DNA of 64,000 nucleotides from JAVVEG01 sp041689205 (GTDB lineage Bacteria; Pseudomonadota; Gammaproteobacteria; Pseudomonadales; Pseudohongiellaceae), in NCBI GenBank assembly GCA_041689205.1, contig JBDNGQ010000211.1, positions 1 through 64,000 of the forward strand, read 5' to 3'. The position numbers were made by a program, and so were the translations under genes. This document shows, in pieces, positions 25,951 through 36,398 of this stretch. Below the pieces are notes generated by a model that was given only the letters and a program-made list of their open reading frames with translations, was not told where the DNA came from and searched no databases. Numbering within the stretch: position 1 is the stretch's first letter; each line of letters starts with the position of its first letter.

Positions 25951-27783
25951 TTACTGCACAGAGTCGCTCATCAAATCAATAATTGCAGGTACGGGTGCGC
26001 TGCCGTAGCTGAGAAACTGATCGTGAAACGCTTTCAGATCAAAGTTGTCAGCGAGTAACGCCTTCTGCCGTTCGCGGAAGTCATAGATTTCAGCATAACC
26101 GGTAAAATAAGAGGTAAGCTGAACCTGTGATAAGGTAATCCGTCGCCATTTATTTTCAGCTTCAGTCTGCTCCTGGAACGCCTCGCGCAACATCACATCC
26201 ATCGCCTCTTCCTGGTTCATACCAAGCACGTGAACCGCATAGTCCATCAAGGCATTAGTCACCACGCGCAGATTCCATTTGCCGTACATCAGCCACATTT
26301 CCGGCTCCTGGTTTCCGTAGCCCTCTTCCAGCATCATGCGTTCAGCATACACCGCCCAGCCTTCAATCATCGCACCGTTGCGCAACAGGCTTTTAATGAG
26401 CCCAGGTGATTTATTTGCCTGCACTAATTGAGTGTAGTGACCCGGTATCGCTTCGTGGATATTTAGAATCTGCAACACCCATTGATTGTACTCGCGCAGA
26501 TAGCTCGCAGCCTGCTCATCGGTGTAATCATCCAGGGGGGTGACGTTGTAGTAAGTATCCGCTGTTGGATTAAAGGGGCCAGCTGCACTCACTGAAGCGC
26601 CAGCACCGCCGCCGCGCATGTATTCGGGAGTTTCACGCACCACCAGTGGCCGGGTCGGATCTTGTGCAACGAGATTTTTCTGTTCAACAAAAGCCGCCAG
26701 CACCGGGATCTGGCGTTTAATTTCACTGATAAAATTTTCCCGGTCTATGTGCTGCGCTGATAAATGATTGATCAATCGGCCGATCCGCTCCAGTCTGTCT
26801 TCAGGCACGGTCTCATCTGGAAAATACTTTGGCCATAACTGCAACGCAATTTCATCCATATCATTGTGTAGTCGATTCTTCTCAGCAACTGCGCGCTCAT
26901 AAAGTTCACGTGCGCTCAGACCCGATTGAATGTCATAGCGAAATTTAGCTTCATAGAGCTCCTCACTGATCCGGAAAGGCCTGGCTTCACTGCCTTCGGC
27001 CAGCGCAGCTGCCAGGCCCTGCAAGTCCTCGGTAAATACTGAGACAGCAGCCACTGCATTTTGTCGAGCCTGCTCAAAACGCGATTTCTCAGCGCTTTCC
27101 AGGCTGGACGCTGCCGCGCGGTCACGCAGACTTTCGCCGAGCAGATTAAGCGTTCCGCGACTTTGCGTTATTGCCAGCTGGGTATGTTCGGCCGTGGGAT
27201 TGCTGATATTCGAGACGGCGGCCTGGTAATAGGCCGGTACCTGTTCAAGTCGTGCCAGTACCGTGCGCAGCCGGTCGGCTTCGGGTGCATAAGGTGTATT
27301 AAGCAGCAGCCCTATTGGACCGGCAACATTGTAATTGGATGGGTTCCATTCCCAGTCTCTGAATTCAGTCAGGTACCAGTGCATCGATTGCAGACGGTTA
27401 AGCAACAGCGCATGGTCAATTCTCAGGTCTGAAGACAATGTGGTCGGATCAGTTGCGCTCAGTCCGCTCAGCTCAGTTTCCACAAAGGCCAGGTCATCGG
27501 CTCTGCGGGCTGCATCTGGCAGCGTCACCAGGTGGGCATCGTCATAGCGCCCGGCGAATATCTGCCACTCGGGATTGCGCGCCAGCATACGCTGGAGTAA
27601 GGCTTCGCTGAATTGAGCGAATTCAACCTGTGCTGCGTCTGCCACCTGCGCGGGCTCTGTCGCTTGTTGAGCTACAGCAGGTGCTGATTCTGATGCTGAT
27701 TCGGGCTCTGGTGTTGATTCAGAACTGCAGGCGGGTAATAGTGTGCATAGAAGCGCGGCTGTCAGCCAGTAAGTTGATCGCAT
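25951..27783 (-). CDS. DUF885 family lipoprotein, putative metallopeptidase
   Basis: The 610-residue product begins MRSTYWLTAALLCTLLPACSS, a signal peptide with lipobox LPAC. Its mature part belongs to the DUF885 family, whose HEAIPGH motif (seen as HEAIPGHYTQLVQ) is a metallopeptidase-like helix. The frame is open 102 codons further upstream, but the ATG at 27783 has GGGAG eight bases upstream and gives the export signal, so it is chosen. An acidic Glu/Ser/Ala/Pro-rich linker follows the lipid-modified Cys. The substrate is unknown. Confidence 0.85.
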   Translation of the reverse strand: MRSTYWLTAALLCTLLPACSSESTPEPESASESAPAVAQQATEPAQVADAAQVEFAQFSEALLQRMLARNPEWQIFAGRYDDAHLVTLPDAARRADDLAFVETELSGLSATDPTTLSSDLRIDHALLLNRLQSMHWYLTEFRDWEWNPSNYNVAGPIGLLLNTPYAPEADRLRTVLARLEQVPAYYQAAVSNISNPTAEHTQLAITQSRGTLNLLGESLRDRAAASSLESAEKSRFEQARQNAVAAVSVFTEDLQGLAAALAEGSEARPFRISEELYEAKFRYDIQSGLSARELYERAVAEKNRLHNDMDEIALQLWPKYFPDETVPEDRLERIGRLINHLSAQHIDRENFISEIKRQIPVLAAFVEQKNLVAQDPTRPLVVRETPEYMRGGGAGASVSAAGPFNPTADTYYNVTPLDDYTDEQAASYLREYNQWVLQILNIHEAIPGHYTQLVQANKSPGLIKSLLRNGAMIEGWAVYAERMMLEEGYGNQEPEMWLMYGKWNLRVVTNALMDYAVHVLGMNQEEAMDVMLREAFQEQTEAENKWRRITLSQVQLTSYFTGYAEIYDFRERQKALLADNFDLKAFHDQFLSYGSAPVPAIIDLMSDSVQ

Positions 27784-27910
27784 ATCAAATCTCCCTTTGG
27801 CCCGGCAGTTTACATCGTTCGGTTGGCAACTGGTATCTTTGGACAGACTGCATCCCACTCTCCGAATCAGTGTGCATAATTTATCCATCATCAGTAAGGA
27901 GACCCTGCAA

Positions 27911-28147
27911 ATGAGCGATGAGTCTGATAAAAAAAATATCGAAGCCACCCTGGATGGTAAACGCCTGCGCTTGCATGAATTGAATCTGGGCACAGACAAT
28001 GACGCAAGGGTTGGAAGAATCCGGCAAGTTTTCCGTAATCTATCTCTGTTTCTGGCGGGCATGTACACCGGGGAGAGTTGCGCGGGCACTCCACACAGTG
28101 AGCGACATTCGAAATCTTCAACATCAAGTAAACAAGATGCTGATTGA
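27911..28147 (+). CDS. Small unknown protein of 78 residues
   Basis: The frame begins at ATG 27911 with AAGGAG about nine bases upstream, a strong initiation context. The peptide is polar at its start (MSDESDKKNIEATLDGKRL), has a short hydrophobic stretch (FRNLSLFLAGMYTG), one Cys, and a Ser/His/Lys-rich tail. No family was recognised. It is divergent from the DUF885 lipoprotein and about 190 bases before katG on the same strand, so it could be transcribed separately or with katG. Confidence 0.5.
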   Translation: MSDESDKKNIEATLDGKRLRLHELNLGTDNDARVGRIRQVFRNLSLFLAGMYTGESCAGTPHSERHSKSSTSSKQDAD

Positions 28148-28340
28148 GCTGCTTTAAACCGCGCTCAATACGGTAATCAACGCCAAACTACCCGGATTCT
28201 AATCAGCTCTATTTAATTTTTCCCTGGTTCGGAGATCTATTTCTTCAATCATCACCATAGTTTCTTTAAATTTATCGATAATTTTTGATTGGTTTACTAT
28301 ATGCGTTGAAAAAACCATTTACCCAAAAGGAACAATTTCA

Positions 28341-30560
<2,220 letters not shown>

Positions 30561-30575
30561 TCGCGGGTAACCATG

Positions 30576-30601
30576 GTGTTCATCAACTGCTTGATGAACA
30601 C
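30576..30601. terminator. Perfect 11-bp hairpin after katG
   Basis: GTGTTCATCAA and TTGATGAACAC flank a CTGC loop with no mismatch, 15 bases after the katG stop. No T run follows, so this hairpin may protect the mRNA 3' end or act with the intrinsic terminator just downstream. Confidence 0.55.
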
Positions 30602-30612
30602 TGGATAAATCA

Positions 30613-30647
30613 AACGGCGGCACTTAATTGAGTGTCGCCGTTTTTTT
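30613..30647 (+). terminator. Intrinsic terminator of katG
   Basis: The sequence AACGGCGGCACT, a six-base loop, then AGTGTCGCCG and a run of seven T forms a GC-rich stem with one G-T wobble followed by a U tract, as expected for a Rho-independent terminator of plus-strand transcripts. Confidence 0.85.
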
Positions 30648-30688
30648 ATGCCCTTGTTTCCGTTAATGATGAACTATCTATATACCTC

Positions 30689-31228
30689 TCAAACCGTCAG
30701 AAAAAGTACGATAAGCGAGTAACCAGCAAACAGCACAGACCAGACTCTGAAGCGGGAGGGGATAAAAATAGTCAGCAGCATCAGCAGGATGCCCACTAAT
30801 GGCACGACCACTGAAGGAAGAATTGCATTGTTGTACATCACAATATTCACGTAGGGCCCGACCAGAAAATACAGCAACATGAACCGCGCGGAGAGCCTGC
30901 CAACCTGCTGACTTTACTGCAGCATATCCAGGACACCCTCTCCCGGTTCAGACAAAGCCATCTCTGCCGAGCCATATAAAAATGTGCAACCGAATACCAG
31001 TACGATGAAATTCTGAAAACTCCAGTCATCAATGGTGCGTAAACCCCAGCCCACCCACCAGAACTGCAGAATGTAGATCATTACACTGAAGGCCCAGACT
31101 GCCGGCGCCCAATGGAACACCACCCGGTCATGAGCGCGGATCAGGATAGCTACGGTGTGGAGCAGGCGGGTCATTGCCAGACCCAGGATAATGGCAATGG
31201 CAATAGATATATATTCGTGTTGGGTCAT
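30689..31228 (-). pseudogene. Membrane-protein gene interrupted by an in-frame TAA
   Basis: A minus-strand frame from ATG 31228 encodes a multi-pass membrane protein (MTQHEYISIAIAIILGLAM...). It meets TAA at 30916-30914 after 104 residues. Beyond that stop the same frame stays open to 30689 and continues with hydrophobic helices (FMLLYFLVGPYVN and later VVVPLVGILLMLL), exactly what the second half of such a protein would look like. A single C-to-T change of a CAA Gln codon would explain it. Its start overlaps the DUF4345 gene in ATGA. It is either a recent nonsense pseudogene, a polymorphism or a sequencing error. A truncated 104-residue product may still be made. Confidence 0.7.
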
Positions 31229-31620
31229 AACGCTTTTTTGGTCTCGGAAGGTTGGCCCAGAGCAATGCCCGCCAGGAACGCAGTAATCAGCTCGTAACTC
31301 AGTGCGCCGCAGGTATACGCGCTAACTGGATCCGCGCTGATCAGCAGGGACAACAGGCGGCCGACTGCCAGCGCACCGATCACTATAAGCAGAAGCACAA
31401 GGCCAGCCCGATAGTACTCAAGTCTGGTGACAGCCAGCAGACAGAACAAGCCCATGCCAGTTTGCAGGCCCCCGTACATCGCGCCGATTTCGGCAAAGGC
31501 ATCACCGTTGCTGATAAGGAGGCCAGCGAACCCGGCTGGAACAGCGGGTGAGATGAGACTGACAAGTCCGTACGCGATAAATACCAGCGCAGAAAGCCAC
31601 AAAATAGTTTTACCCAGCAT
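31225..31620 (-). CDS. DUF4345-like small membrane protein
   Basis: The 131-residue protein has four hydrophobic segments (about residues 5-25, 45-63, 70-93 and 105-122) and a central GAMYGGLQTGMGLFCL stretch typical of DUF4345 proteins. Function is unknown. It is the first gene of a two-gene unit whose second member carries an in-frame stop. The 175 bases between it and the tRNA gene hold no recognised feature. Confidence 0.65.
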   Translation of the reverse strand: MLGKTILWLSALVFIAYGLVSLISPAVPAGFAGLLISNGDAFAEIGAMYGGLQTGMGLFCLLAVTRLEYYRAGLVLLLIVIGALAVGRLLSLLISADPVSAYTCGALSYELITAFLAGIALGQPSETKKAL

Positions 31621-31795
31621 TGCCCGATTTCCTTTTCTACAGTCAATGATTTATAGAGCAGGCCATCAGGCGGGATCTTCTGCAGGAACTGTATCGAATT
31701 TCGGCCACGGATACACCCTTGATCCGTTTTTCAGAATTAATAAAATTTTTCGGATTTCTAATTGCAGAACTCTGACACAAACTTATCAGACGATT

Positions 31796-31882
31796 TGGTA
31801 CCGGGAGCCGGACTTGAACCGGCACTCTATCACTAGAACCGGATTTTGAATCCGGCGCGTCTACCAATTTCGCCACCCCGGC
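31796..31882 (-). tRNA. tRNA-Leu (anticodon CAA)
   Basis: The minus strand folds as an 87-nt class II tRNA. It has acceptor GCCGGGG paired with TCCCGGT, the D-loop AATTGGTAGAC, an anticodon arm CCGGA-TTCAAAA-TCCGG with anticodon CAA, a long variable arm (TTCTAGTGATAGAG), and T arm GCCGG-TTCAAGT-CCGGC. The terminal CCA is encoded. It closely resembles E. coli tRNA-Leu(CAA) in the arms and decodes UUG. Confidence 0.95.
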
Positions 31883-31898
31883 AGCTTGGAAGGGCGAC

Positions 31899-31926
31899 AG
31901 TATAACAGCATTAATCACCCTGGCAA
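31899..31926 (-). promoter_or_regulatory. Promoter of tRNA-Leu
   Basis: On the minus strand TTGCCA (31926-31921) and TATACT (31904-31899) are separated by 16 bases. The -10 is preceded by TGT, giving an extended -10-like element. The tRNA 5' end is 17 bases downstream, a normal distance for a tRNA leader. Confidence 0.65.
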
Positions 31927-32081
31927 TGCCCTCTTAAAGCTTGTTTTACCGAACTCTTTAAGCCGATGAACAATCCCGTTCCGAAGCTGCGCAGTTGTCC
32001 CTGCTTGCCCGCACATGGTAAATTACGCGCCTTTTGCAGCTCCCAAAAATTTAATCATCCTTGTTGAAGATCAGGTAACTC

Positions 32082-33185
32082 ATGACGCATTATAAAATTG
32101 CACTGCTGGACGGCGATGGCATCGGCCCGGAAATTATGGTCGAAGCTGTAAAAATTCTGAATCTGGTTGCCGAGCGCAACAAGGTGGAATTTGAATTAAT
32201 CCATGCGCCCTTTGGTGCCAGTGCGTATTTTGAATGCGGTCATCCCTTCCCCGAGGAAACTAAAAAAATCTGTGATGAGGCTGATGCCATTCTTAAAGGC
32301 CCTATCGGACTGAACCATGAAGAGTCGCAAAAGATACCCGTTGATATGCAACCGGAGCGCGGTGCGCTGCTGCCGCTGCGCCGTCGCTACAACACCTACG
32401 CCAATTTCCGTCCGGTATTCCTGCCCAAAGGGCTGGCGCACTTCTCGCCCTTGAAAGCCGAAATCATCGGTGATGGCATTGATATCATGATTATCCGCGA
32501 ACTGGTCGGTGGTCTGTATTTCGGTGAGAAACAAAGCGGTATCAATAGCGAAGGCAATCGTTATGTGAAGGAAACACTGGAATACGATGAAGTGCAGATC
32601 CGTCGTATTGCCAAAGTAGCTTTCGATACCTCAATGAAGCGTAAGAAAGTGTTGCACAATATTCATAAAAGCAATGTGCTGAAATCCAGCGTGTTGTGGA
32701 ATGAAGTGATGGCTGAAGTCGCCGTGGATTACCCGGAAGTTAAAGTCATTAATATCCTGGTCGATGCCGCCGCCACTTATCTGTGTCTGAATCCTCGGCA
32801 GTTCGATGTGATGGTTATGGAGAATATGTTCGGTGACATTCTCAGCGACCAGGGCGGCGGTATTCTGGGTTCTCTTGGCCTGATGCCTTCAGCCTGCCTG
32901 GGCGATGAAAAAGCCTATTACGAACCTTCCCACGGTTCAGCGCCGGATATCGCAGGCAAGAATATCGCTAATCCGTATTCGATGATTGGTTCGGTCGCGA
33001 TGATGTTGGAGATGAGCTTTGGCATGGATCAGGAAGCAAAGAATGTCTGGCACGCGATGCAGAGCGTGTTCGCTCAGGGCTATTCAACGCCGGATCTGTC
33101 CAAGCCTGGCAGTGGCGTGAAGATGATTGATACCAGAGGTTTTGGTGATCTGGTCGTCGCAGAACTGCGCAAGCTGCCAGTCTGA
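32082..33185 (+). CDS. leuB: 3-isopropylmalate dehydrogenase
   Basis: This is a metal- and NAD-dependent beta-decarboxylating dehydrogenase. The 367-residue protein has LLDGDGIGPEIMVEAVK, the Arg-rich segment PLRRRYNTYANFRPV, the metal-binding MENMFGDILSDQGGGILG and the coenzyme-binding EPSHGSAPDIAGKNIANP. It fits LeuB better than isocitrate dehydrogenase, but the segment AILKGPIGLNHEES differs from the usual LeuB AVGGPKW, so a homologue acting on a related malate (for example methylmalate) is possible. leuC and leuD are not adjacent. It converges on a LeuA-like synthase. Confidence 0.82.
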   Translation: MTHYKIALLDGDGIGPEIMVEAVKILNLVAERNKVEFELIHAPFGASAYFECGHPFPEETKKICDEADAILKGPIGLNHEESQKIPVDMQPERGALLPLRRRYNTYANFRPVFLPKGLAHFSPLKAEIIGDGIDIMIIRELVGGLYFGEKQSGINSEGNRYVKETLEYDEVQIRRIAKVAFDTSMKRKKVLHNIHKSNVLKSSVLWNEVMAEVAVDYPEVKVINILVDAAATYLCLNPRQFDVMVMENMFGDILSDQGGGILGSLGLMPSACLGDEKAYYEPSHGSAPDIAGKNIANPYSMIGSVAMMLEMSFGMDQEAKNVWHAMQSVFAQGYSTPDLSKPGSGVKMIDTRGFGDLVVAELRKLPV

Positions 33186-33193
33186 TTTTGAGA

Positions 33194-33226
33194 ATCGCGA
33201 AGCTGGCGCACAGACAGCTTCGCGAT
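33194..33226. terminator. Bidirectional hairpin between leuB and the LeuA-like gene
   Basis: ATCGCGAAGCTG and CAGCTTCGCGAT form a perfect 12-base-pair stem around a nine-base loop in the 59-base gap of two convergent genes. The flanks are short A/T stretches rather than long T runs. A shared terminator is likely. Confidence 0.65.
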
Positions 33227-33244
33227 GTTAAAACCAGCCTGCGC

Positions 33245-34783
33245 TCATTTCAGACTGTGTAAGCGCAGATTTATCATGCGCAATGTCGCTTTGACTGCTG
33301 CCAGTACCTGGTTGGAGTCAACGCCACGGGTTTTCAGATCGCGCCCTTCCATCTCCCAGGTGATGATACATTCGGTCAACGCGCTGGTATTGCCGCCGCG
33401 AGGAATATGTACCTCAAAATCAAGCAGTGCCGGCAGCACGAAGTTGCGTTTCTTCAGAATTTTGCTGATTGCATTCGTGAAGGCAGCAAAACCCCCGTTA
33501 CCGGACCCCGATGCATTGTACTGTTTGCCGTCAAGCGCGACCCTGATGCTGGCGGTGCTCTCCACATCCAGACCACTGCTGATATAGCAATTGAGTAAAC
33601 GGATATACTGGTATTCCCGGCTTTCCAATACGTCAGCAATGATAAAGGGCAAGTCAGCGGCCGTAACCAGCTCTTTGGAATCACCCAGCTTGACGATTTC
33701 AGCCAGCACTTTTCGCTGATCCTCAGCCGAAAGCTGCAGGCCCAGTTCCTCCAGATTATTAGCCAGCGATGCCTTGCCGCTCATTTTGCCCAGGGCATAA
33801 GTGCGCTTACGGGCAAAGCGTTCAGGGTGCAGCGCAGTGATATACAAACCCCCTTTCTGATCACCGTCGGCATGAATACCAGCAGTCTGAGTAAAGACAT
33901 CAGCACCAACAATCGGGGTATTCGCCGCAACCCATTTACCGGAAAAGTTTTCTACCATCCGGCTCAACAGCCCAATGCGGGTTTCATCGATGGATAAAGA
34001 CATGCCCATCTTATCCTGCAGCACCACTGCAACTTCAGCCAGCGAGGCGTTACCGGCGCGCTCACCCAGACAGTTAATGGTGCAGTGAATCGTATTGATG
34101 CCAGCCTTAACAGCAGCCATGGTATTAGCAGTAGCCAGACCGTAGTCATTGTGAGGATGGAAATCGAAAGATAAAATGGGGAATCGGCTGATCATATCGC
34201 TCAAGGCACTATGCACTTCATCCGGCATCATCACACCCAGCGTATCGGGCAGCATAAAGCTCGCGATGCCGATGGCTTTGATGCCATCGAGCAAGCCATA
34301 GACATAATCCGGGCTATCCTGATAGCCGTTGGACCAGTCTTCCAGATAAATATTTACCTTCAGGCCCTGCGCCTGCGCATATTCTACTGTCTGCCAGATA
34401 TCTGCAATATGTTCAGGCAGTGTGCGCCCAAGCTGCTCTCGACAATGCTTCTCGCTGCCCTTTGCCAGCAGATTGATCACTTTGCCGCCAGCTTCTACCA
34501 CCCAGTTAACACTTAAGCGATGATCAACGAAACCCAGAACTTCTACTTTGTCGAGCAGACCTTCCGTCGCAGCCCAGGCATTGATATCGGCAACCGCACG
34601 CTTCTCTCCCTCTGACACGCGGGCTGACGCAACCTCGATACGATCCACTTTCAGAGTCTGCAGCAGCGCTTTGGCAATACTTACTTTCTCTTTAGCGGTA
34701 AACGAAACACCCTGGGTCTGCTCGCCATCACGCAAAGTCGTATCCAGTAATCGTATGTGCCTGCCGTTCGTATTCTTAGTCAT
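33245..34783 (-). CDS. LeuA-like synthase (2-isopropylmalate or citramalate synthase), Bacteroidetes-like type
   Basis: The 512-residue protein has the HMGL-like barrel with LLDTTLRDGEQTQGVSF, FDFHPHNDYGLATANT and NCLGERAGNASLAEV, then FTQTAGIHADGD and a C-terminal LeuA allosteric domain (about residues 380-512). From memory it matches LeuA proteins of Bacteroidetes and Leptospira far better than the LeuA at 15933. The ATG at 34783 has AGGA upstream; the longer frame to 34855 is not favoured. Acceptor specificity (2-oxoisovalerate or pyruvate) cannot be read with confidence. The convergent leuB suggests a linked branched-chain role. Confidence 0.8.
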   Translation of the reverse strand: MTKNTNGRHIRLLDTTLRDGEQTQGVSFTAKEKVSIAKALLQTLKVDRIEVASARVSEGEKRAVADINAWAATEGLLDKVEVLGFVDHRLSVNWVVEAGGKVINLLAKGSEKHCREQLGRTLPEHIADIWQTVEYAQAQGLKVNIYLEDWSNGYQDSPDYVYGLLDGIKAIGIASFMLPDTLGVMMPDEVHSALSDMISRFPILSFDFHPHNDYGLATANTMAAVKAGINTIHCTINCLGERAGNASLAEVAVVLQDKMGMSLSIDETRIGLLSRMVENFSGKWVAANTPIVGADVFTQTAGIHADGDQKGGLYITALHPERFARKRTYALGKMSGKASLANNLEELGLQLSAEDQRKVLAEIVKLGDSKELVTAADLPFIIADVLESREYQYIRLLNCYISSGLDVESTASIRVALDGKQYNASGSGNGGFAAFTNAISKILKKRNFVLPALLDFEVHIPRGGNTSALTECIITWEMEGRDLKTRGVDSNQVLAAVKATLRMINLRLHSLK

Positions 34784-34883
34784 TAATGCGGATCCTGCTG
34801 CAAGACAGTCTTTATGGGGTGCCGATTCTAGCAAATAACCACGGAAGCTCAACATTTCAGTGCAAGCTTAAGCTATCTCTGTG

Positions 34884-34912
34884 TTTTATCCATAAACCTG
34901 TCGGTATATACT
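34884..34912 (+). promoter_or_regulatory. Candidate promoter of the transhydrogenase operon
   Basis: TATACT at 34907-34912 is a good -10 element, with TTTTAT as a weak -35 at 17-base spacing, 42 bases before the pntA start. It lies in the divergent gap with the LeuA-like gene. Confidence 0.4.
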
Positions 34913-34953
34913 CGGCGCACATTCACATACCTTGTCAGAAAGGGAAAAAACTA

Positions 34954-36093
34954 ATGTCGATAGTGATCAGCGTGCCACGGGAAACTCGCGCAGGGGAACA
35001 AAGAGTGGCGCTGGTGCCCGATATGGTTAAGAAGCTCAGCGCCCTGGGAGTCAGCGTAAAGATACAATCGGGTGCTGGTGAGGCAGCCGGTTACGCCGAC
35101 AGCGATTATGAATCGGCTTCAGCGACTATTGAAACCGATGAAACTACCTTGTATCAGCATGCTGATATCGTACTCACTGTCAATCCCGCGCCGGCGTCGC
35201 AGATCAACCAGTTAAAAGACGGCTCCATACTGATGGGTTTCGTGAATCCTTATTCTGATACTGATCGATTCAAGACCCTGCAGGCTAAAACGATCAGTGC
35301 TTTTTCCATGGAAATGGTGCCACGTATATCCAGAGCTCAGGCCATGGATGCACTTTCCTCGCAAGCCTCAATTGCTGGCTACAAAGCGGTTTTGATCGCC
35401 AGCACTCTGTCCGGTAAATTCTTCCCGATGTTAACCACGGCTGCAGGCACAGTGCGGCCATCAAAAGTGCTGATTATTGGCGCAGGGGTCGCGGGATTGC
35501 AGGCAATTGCTACCGCCCGGCGGCTCGGAGCCATTGTGGAAGGGTACGATGTGCGTGCTGCCGTCAAAGAGCAGGTTGAGTCACTCGGCGCTAAATTTGT
35601 AGATATTGATATAAAAGCCGAGGGAGCAGGCGGCTACGCCAGAGAGCTTACTGATGAAGAAAAGCAGCAACAGCAGGCGATTCTGGCCCGTCACGTAGCA
35701 GCAGCTGATGTGGTGATTACTACCGCAGCCATTCCCGGCAGGCCATCACCCCGAATTATCACCAAAACCATGGTTGAAGGCATGAAAGGCGGTTCGGTTA
35801 TAGTTGACCTGGCAGCAGAAGGCGGTGGTAATTGCGAGTTGACCGTGGCTGATGAAATGGTTATGCACAATCGCGTAAAGATCTATGGACCATTAAATGT
35901 ACCTGGCACAGTTGCTAACCACGCCAGCGAGTTATATGCGCGCAACCTGTTCAACCTGCTCAGCCTGATCATCAAAGAAGGCGCGATAAACATAGACCTT
36001 GAAGATCAGATTATCAAAGACAGTTTAATTACCCACGCCGGCGAGATTGTTAATGCCAGCGTACGTGACAGAATTCAGAATGCCAGCGCTTAA
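34954..36093 (+). CDS. pntA: NAD(P) transhydrogenase subunit alpha, part 1
   Basis: This is the soluble NAD(H)-binding domain I of the proton-translocating transhydrogenase, which drives NADPH formation with the proton gradient. It begins MSIVISVPRETRAGEQRVAL, has the nucleotide fold VLIIGAGVAGLQAIATARRLG near residue 172, and AAIPGRPSPRIITKTMVEGM. The 379-residue length marks the split form in which the membrane part of alpha is a separate gene, as in Pseudomonas and Rhodospirillum. The ATG at 34954 has AAAGGGA upstream; an open frame to 34786 is not used. Confidence 0.95.
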   Translation: MSIVISVPRETRAGEQRVALVPDMVKKLSALGVSVKIQSGAGEAAGYADSDYESASATIETDETTLYQHADIVLTVNPAPASQINQLKDGSILMGFVNPYSDTDRFKTLQAKTISAFSMEMVPRISRAQAMDALSSQASIAGYKAVLIASTLSGKFFPMLTTAAGTVRPSKVLIIGAGVAGLQAIATARRLGAIVEGYDVRAAVKEQVESLGAKFVDIDIKAEGAGGYARELTDEEKQQQQAILARHVAAADVVITTAAIPGRPSPRIITKTMVEGMKGGSVIVDLAAEGGGNCELTVADEMVMHNRVKIYGPLNVPGTVANHASELYARNLFNLLSLIIKEGAINIDLEDQIIKDSLITHAGEIVNASVRDRIQNASA

Positions 36094-36104
36094 GGAGCGG
36101 ACTC

Positions 36105-36398
36105 ATGATTGAAGGATTAGCAGCAGTCTATATATTCATGCTGGCCGGGTTCACCGGCTTTGAAATCATCAGCCGCGTACCGGTTATTCTGCACACCCCG
36201 CTGATGTCCGGCTCCAACTTCGTGCATGGCATCGTGCTGGTAGGGGCAATGATTGCACTCGGAATTGCCGAGAACACGATGCAGCAGATCATTGGTTTCA
36301 TCGCCGTGTTGCTGGCATCCGGCAATGCGGTCGGCGGCTACGTGGTCACCGAAAGGATGCTGGAAATGTTCAAATCCACCGGCAACAGGGGCAAGTAA
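36105..36398 (+). CDS. pntAB: NAD(P) transhydrogenase subunit alpha, part 2 (membrane)
   Basis: The 97-residue protein provides the three membrane helices of domain II from the alpha side. It has the segment FTGFEIISRVPVILHTPLMS and the signature GNAVGGYVVTERML near the end. It lies 11 bases after part 1 and ends directly at the start of pntB, so the three genes form one operon. Confidence 0.94.
   Translation: MIEGLAAVYIFMLAGFTGFEIISRVPVILHTPLMSGSNFVHGIVLVGAMIALGIAENTMQQIIGFIAVLLASGNAVGGYVVTERMLEMFKSTGNRGK

Noticed and set aside
28240..28320. An OxyR-like ATAG...CTAT pattern upstream of katG
   Set aside because: ATAG and CTAT tetramers occur in this AT-rich stretch, but the internal positions and spacing do not match the OxyR consensus, so no operator is called.
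30689..30880. A separate 63-residue membrane protein
   Set aside because: The frame is continuous with the upstream 104-residue product across one TAA, and its ATG has no ribosome-binding site. It is better read as the second half of one interrupted gene.
31643..31918. A minus-strand frame across the tRNA-Leu gene
   Set aside because: Its peptide (VAKLVDAPDSKSGSSDRVPV) is the well-known translation of a tRNA gene and not a protein. The plus-strand frame at 31427-31849 is also a shadow of the tRNA and of the DUF4345 gene.
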